From assembly GCA_022647565.1 (NCBI GenBank), contig JALCLA010000004.1, positions 1 to 64,000 of the forward strand: a stretch of DNA of 64,000 nt, in the 5' to 3' direction. This DNA is from Chiayiivirga sp. GTDB taxonomy: Bacteria > Pseudomonadota > Gammaproteobacteria > Xanthomonadales > Xanthomonadaceae. A program made the position numbers and the translations under genes. Within the stretch, counting starts at the first letter, position 1; every line of letters begins with the position of its first letter. The notes below the pieces were generated by a model. It worked only from the letters and a program-made list of their open reading frames with translations. It ran no database searches and was not told the origin of the DNA. Of this stretch, positions 63,558 through 64,000 are shown in pieces.

Positions 63558-64000
63558 ATGAGCATTCTGGGTTTCATCAAGGGCGAACTGCTCGAAATCA
63601 TCGAGTGGACCGACGATTCACGGGATACCTTGTCGTACCGCTTCCCGGATGACGACAAGGAGATCAAGAACGGCGCGCAGCTCATCGTGCGCGAATCGCA
63701 GCAGGTGCAGTTCGTGGCGGCCGGCCAGTATGCGGATCTCTTCGGTCCGGGCAAGCACACGCTCAAAACCGAGAACATCCCGATCCTCAGCACCATCCTG
63801 GGCTGGAAGTACGGCTTCAATTCGCCCTTCAAGTGCGATGTCTACTACATCAACACGCGCCTGTTCACCGGCAACAAATGGGGCACGGCGAATCCGGTGA
63901 TGATGCGCGACAAGGACTTCGGCGTGGTGCGGCTGCGCGCCTTCGGCACCTACGATTTCCGCATCGTGGATGCGCCCAGGTTCCTGCGTGAAGTGGCCGG
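63558..64000 (+). CDS. SPFH-domain protein (virion-core-protein-like family), N-terminal part
   Basis: At least 147 residues, cut by the window edge. It begins MSILGFIKGELLEIIEWTDD, then IKNGAQLIVRESQQVQFVAA and GPGKHTLKTENIPILSTILG, which is the opening of the SPFH/band-7-like family related to YdjI-type or virion-core-like proteins, often next to zinc-ribbon and membrane-stress genes. GCAGGAG lies 7 nt before the ATG at 63558. The C-terminal domains are outside the window. Confidence 0.85.
   Translation, partial: MSILGFIKGELLEIIEWTDDSRDTLSYRFPDDDKEIKNGAQLIVRESQQVQFVAAGQYADLFGPGKHTLKTENIPILSTILGWKYGFNSPFKCDVYYINTRLFTGNKWGTANPVMMRDKDFGVVRLRAFGTYDFRIVDAPRFLREVA

Overview
The window is GC-rich, densely coded chromosomal DNA of a gammaproteobacterium, most likely of the Xanthomonadales/Lysobacterales. 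This rests on the lexA-imuA-imuB-dnaE2 mutagenesis cassette, the many TPR-tailed Ser/Thr kinases and GGDEF proteins, the small-repeat content and codon use; no rRNA or species marker is present. No phage, plasmid or CRISPR locus is seen. One complete IS630-family element is present.

Layout. 0-2.3 kb: an unknown protein, a cold-shock protein and a helical-bundle protein with a Lys/Ala-rich insert. 2.3-4.7 kb: a flavoprotein overlapping rlmC. 4.7-10.7 kb: an SOS cassette (lexA, imuA, imuB, dnaE2) with a LexA-type operator on the -10 box and an apparently leaderless lexA start. dnaE2 carries a GC-rich palindromic repeat inserted in frame. 10.8 kb: tRNA-Arg(CCT). 11.3-16.2 kb: a tight operon of amaB-like ALDH7, a DUF4190-like protein, pyrD, murB and a DMT transporter. 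16.2-23.3 kb: a Ser/Thr kinase divergent from an FHA-GGDEF protein, then an NTF2-like protein, ispG and a large protein with a possible PilZ motif.

23.4-37.5 kb is the most unusual part: a six-gene electron-transfer locus. It encodes (1) a fused FAD/NAD(P) oxidoreductase with two cyclic-nucleotide-binding domains and four [4Fe-4S] motifs; (2) a membrane protein with a di-heme b-type histidine pattern; (3) a cytoplasmic FHA-like domain joined through one membrane helix to a periplasmic decaheme region; (4) a lipoprotein with two HbpS/GlcG-type domains; (5) an exported, probably outer-membrane beta-barrel protein; and (6) an exported decaheme cytochrome fused to an LVIVD-type beta-propeller. 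I infer a route from NAD(P)H through the inner membrane and periplasm to the cell surface, with a signalling input. The barrel gene is split by the IS630 element. Removing the element and one TA copy restores the frame exactly, so the insertion looks recent.

37.7-46.6 kb: a secreted hydrolase behind a promoter whose spacer is a CRP-like palindrome, a paired exported protein, and a TetR-controlled MexEF-OprN-like RND efflux operon. 46.6-51.0 kb: rluF and a second Ser/Thr kinase translationally coupled to an ECF-type sigma factor. 51.0-57.6 kb: rhomboid protease, PhzF protein, acyltransferase group, amidotransferase, small unknown protein, GNAT protein and purine permease. 57.7-64 kb: a TPR-GGDEF sensor, a cyclic-nucleotide-domain DUF1003 protein, a D-2-hydroxyacid dehydrogenase with a signal peptide, an MFS transporter, a short element with 30-bp inverted ends and the start of an SPFH-domain gene cut by the window edge.
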